Source: Woeseia sp. (lineage in GTDB: Bacteria; Pseudomonadota; Gammaproteobacteria; Steroidobacterales; Woeseiaceae). Taken from it: a stretch of DNA of 7,228 nt. Positions 5,104 through 7,228 of the stretch are shown piece by piece (positions within the stretch are counted from its first letter, which is position 1; each line of letters begins with the position of its first letter). The stretch covers positions 1-7,228 of the forward strand of contig JABIUH010000031.1 in assembly GCA_018701055.1 (NCBI GenBank), given 5' to 3'. A program made the position numbers and the translations under genes. A model generated the notes under the pieces. It saw nothing but the letters and a program-made list of their open reading frames with translations, was not told the DNA's origin and ran no database searches.

Positions 5104-7191
5104 ATGACCAGAAAAGAATCCAGACTTGATTCAGCACTAACAGTTTTGCGTGGTGTTGGACCTGCGCTTGCGCAGACTTTACAGCGCCTCGATCTATATC
5201 GAGTAGAAGATTTACTCTTTCTGCTGCCGTTGCGGTACGAGGATCGCACGACATTAGTACCCATCGGTTCTGCTCGACCCGGCATGCGTTGTCTGATTTC
5301 CGGAGAGGTCCTGTTGGCAGAAACCGTCTATCGCGGCAGACGCAGTTTGTTGGTCCGAATAAGCGACGATAGTGGTCAGATTACACTGCGCTTTTTCTAT
5401 TTCTCGCAGCAGCAACAACTACAGTTTCAAAACGGTGTCCGCGTTACTTGTTTTGGGGATGTACGAGCCGGGCCGAACAGCTACGAAATAGTGCACCCTG
5501 AATATCGGATCCTGCGCGAGCAACAGGAGCCAGAGGTCGATGATGCACTAACGCCAATTTATCCAATGACTGAAGGGGTCCAGCAAGGCCGCCTGCGAAA
5601 TTTCGTCGCACAGGCGCTCGGCATAATGCGTTCAGAGGCGCCAGCCGAGCTCTTGCCGGAGGAAGTGCTACAGGACTTATCGCTACCGAAGTTAGATGCC
5701 GCCATTAGCTACCTGCATCAACCACCGCAGGATGTTGATCTCGCGAGCATTGAAGCAGGCAATCATCCCTGTCAGGTACGTCTGTCGTTTGAGGAGCTAC
5801 TCGCCCATTACATGAGCCTGCGCAACTTACGCAATCTTGCGGCGCGTGAGTCAGCGCATGCTTTATTGGATAAGTCTGGTTTGCAGGAACGTTTCCTCGC
5901 GGCCCTGCCGTTCGCATTAACGAACGCACAGCAACGAGTCGTGGCCGAACTCAAAGCGGATCTACAGGTCGCCCACCCAATGATGCGCTTAATTCAGGGT
6001 GATGTGGGATCGGGTAAAACAGTCGTAGCGGCCATCGCTTGTGCACAAGCGGTGTCCGCCGGCGTACAGGTTGCCGTGATGGCACCAACTGAATTACTGG
6101 CCGAGCAGCACATGCGTAGTTTTTCCGATTGGTTTCAGAATCTGGACATAGAGCTCGCTTGGCTGTCAGGAAGTCAAAAACAAGCGGAGCGCCGCGCGTC
6201 GCTGGCGGCTATAGCCAGCGGACAAGCAAAAATTATTATAGGTACCCATGCGTTATTTCAGGACGCTGTTGAGTTTGCCAATCTCGCTTTCATAGTGATC
6301 GATGAACAACATCGCTTTGGTGTACATCAGCGAGTCGCGTTGCGTAACAAGGGCAAAGAGGGCGGCAAGCATCCGCACCAGTTGGTCATGACTGCAACGC
6401 CGATTCCGCGCACCCTTGCCATGGCTGCCTACGCAGATCTGGATACATCAGTGATTGATGAACTACCGCCGGGACGGCAGCCGGTCACGACGATTGCGCT
6501 GCCCGAATCCAGACGGGGCGAGGTCGTGGAACGTGTACGACAAGCCTGCGCCAAAGGACAACAGGCTTATTGGGTCTGCCCGCTCATCGATGAATCAGAA
6601 TTGCTCGACTATCAGGCGGCTGAGGCAAGTTTCGAGATTCTAACGGATACGCTCGATACTCTTCGAGTCGGCCTTGTCCACGGCCGCATGAAGAATACGG
6701 CACGTGAAAAGGTCATGCGATCGTTCAAGGCAGGTGCTATCGATGTTTTAGTGGCCACAACCGTCATCGAGGTTGGTGTGGATGTCCCTAACGCGGGACT
6801 GATGATCATCGAAAATTCAGAACGAATGGGCTTGTCACAACTGCATCAATTACGCGGCCGAGTTGGTCGGGGCGCCGCACAAAGTCATTGCGTCATGTTG
6901 TACAAGCAGCCACTTGGGCAACTAGCGCGGAATCGACTTGCAGTTCTGCGACAGACTAATGATGGCTTTCTTGTCGCGCAACGAGATCTCGAGTTGCGCG
7001 GCCCCGGCGAATTGCTTGGCACCAAACAAACCGGCCTTCCGGAATATCGTATTGCCAATCTCGTACGCGATGCGGAGCTTATGCCTCTGGTGCAGAAGAG
7101 TGCGGAGACCATTCAGCAGCGCTTTCCGGATGCCAGTCGGGCGATCATCCGGCGCTGGCTGGGTAACGAGCACCAATACGGCAAAGTCTGA
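5104..7191 (+). CDS. recG: ATP-dependent DNA helicase RecG
   Basis: This 695-residue superfamily 2 helicase (E. coli 693) remodels stalled replication forks and branch-migrates Holliday junctions, D-loops and R-loops. The N-terminal wedge/OB region (about 1-240) includes LRGVGPALA (15-23), LPLRYEDRT (41-49) and HPEYR (131-135). Helicase motifs are intact: Walker A GDVGSGKT (299-306), MAPTELLAEQH (326-336), GTHALFQ (380-386), DEQH (400-403), TATPIPRT (430-437), VGLVHGRMK (522-530), VATTVIEVGVDVPNA (550-564) and QLRGRVGRG (582-590). The C-terminal translocation motif spans about 620-644 (DGFLVAQRDLELRGPGELLG). The ATG at 5104 fits the family N-terminus although its Shine-Dalgarno is weak, so translation may lean on ridA 27 nt upstream. 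The sequence is full length with no missing motif. Confidence 0.97.
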   Translation: MTRKESRLDSALTVLRGVGPALAQTLQRLDLYRVEDLLFLLPLRYEDRTTLVPIGSARPGMRCLISGEVLLAETVYRGRRSLLVRISDDSGQITLRFFYFSQQQQLQFQNGVRVTCFGDVRAGPNSYEIVHPEYRILREQQEPEVDDALTPIYPMTEGVQQGRLRNFVAQALGIMRSEAPAELLPEEVLQDLSLPKLDAAISYLHQPPQDVDLASIEAGNHPCQVRLSFEELLAHYMSLRNLRNLAARESAHALLDKSGLQERFLAALPFALTNAQQRVVAELKADLQVAHPMMRLIQGDVGSGKTVVAAIACAQAVSAGVQVAVMAPTELLAEQHMRSFSDWFQNLDIELAWLSGSQKQAERRASLAAIASGQAKIIIGTHALFQDAVEFANLAFIVIDEQHRFGVHQRVALRNKGKEGGKHPHQLVMTATPIPRTLAMAAYADLDTSVIDELPPGRQPVTTIALPESRRGEVVERVRQACAKGQQAYWVCPLIDESELLDYQAAEASFEILTDTLDTLRVGLVHGRMKNTAREKVMRSFKAGAIDVLVATTVIEVGVDVPNAGLMIIENSERMGLSQLHQLRGRVGRGAAQSHCVMLYKQPLGQLARNRLAVLRQTNDGFLVAQRDLELRGPGELLGTKQTGLPEYRIANLVRDAELMPLVQKSAETIQQRFPDASRAIIRRWLGNEHQYGKV

Positions 7192-7228
7192 ATCTGGTAT
7201 TTTGCATCCTTGATTGGATTGGCGAACA

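Noticed and set aside
7192..7228. The tail after recG as a terminator or next gene
   Set aside because: The 37 bases show no hairpin with a T-run and no convincing start site; the window ends too soon to judge.

Overview
The window reads as ordinary chromosome of a gammaproteobacterium. The evidence is the gene set and order (yicC, gmk, rpoZ, spoT, ridA, recG, all on the + strand) and close protein similarity to the Escherichia coli and Pseudomonas counterparts recalled from memory. Base composition looks near 50% GC. Genus cannot be fixed from this window. In E. coli trmH sits between spoT and recG. Here ridA takes that place, as in the spoT-ridA arrangement of Pseudomonas.

Layout. Positions 1-180 (minus strand) hold the first 60 residues of a PP2C-type protein phosphatase that runs off the left edge. 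Positions 181-422 are a divergent intergenic region with no gene. yicC (423-1289) and gmk (1295-1912) are 5 nt apart and probably translationally coupled. After 77 nt comes rpoZ (1990-2271). The rpoZ-spoT gap (2272-2401) carries two near-identical palindromes in inverted orientation. The first also has the form of a rho-independent terminator. spoT (2402-4558) follows, with a good -10-like hexamer immediately before its ATG. A 137-nt gap with two small inverted repeats leads to ridA (4696-5076), which has a TTG start. recG (5104-7191) follows 27 nt later, and the last 37 nt show nothing.

How the genes fit together. gmk feeds guanine nucleotide pools (GMP to GDP). SpoT makes or degrades (p)ppGpp from those nucleotides. 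The omega subunit RpoZ forms part of the (p)ppGpp binding site on RNA polymerase in proteobacteria. The cluster therefore links GTP metabolism, the alarmone and its target. YicC (RNA turnover), RidA (imine/enamine detoxification) and RecG (fork and recombination helicase) are common neighbours with no direct mechanistic link visible here.

I see no undescribed multi-gene system. The most interesting items are the inverted palindrome pair between rpoZ and spoT, which looks like a REPIN- or MITE-type element, the possible leaderless start of spoT, and a non-conserved residue in a conserved omega motif.
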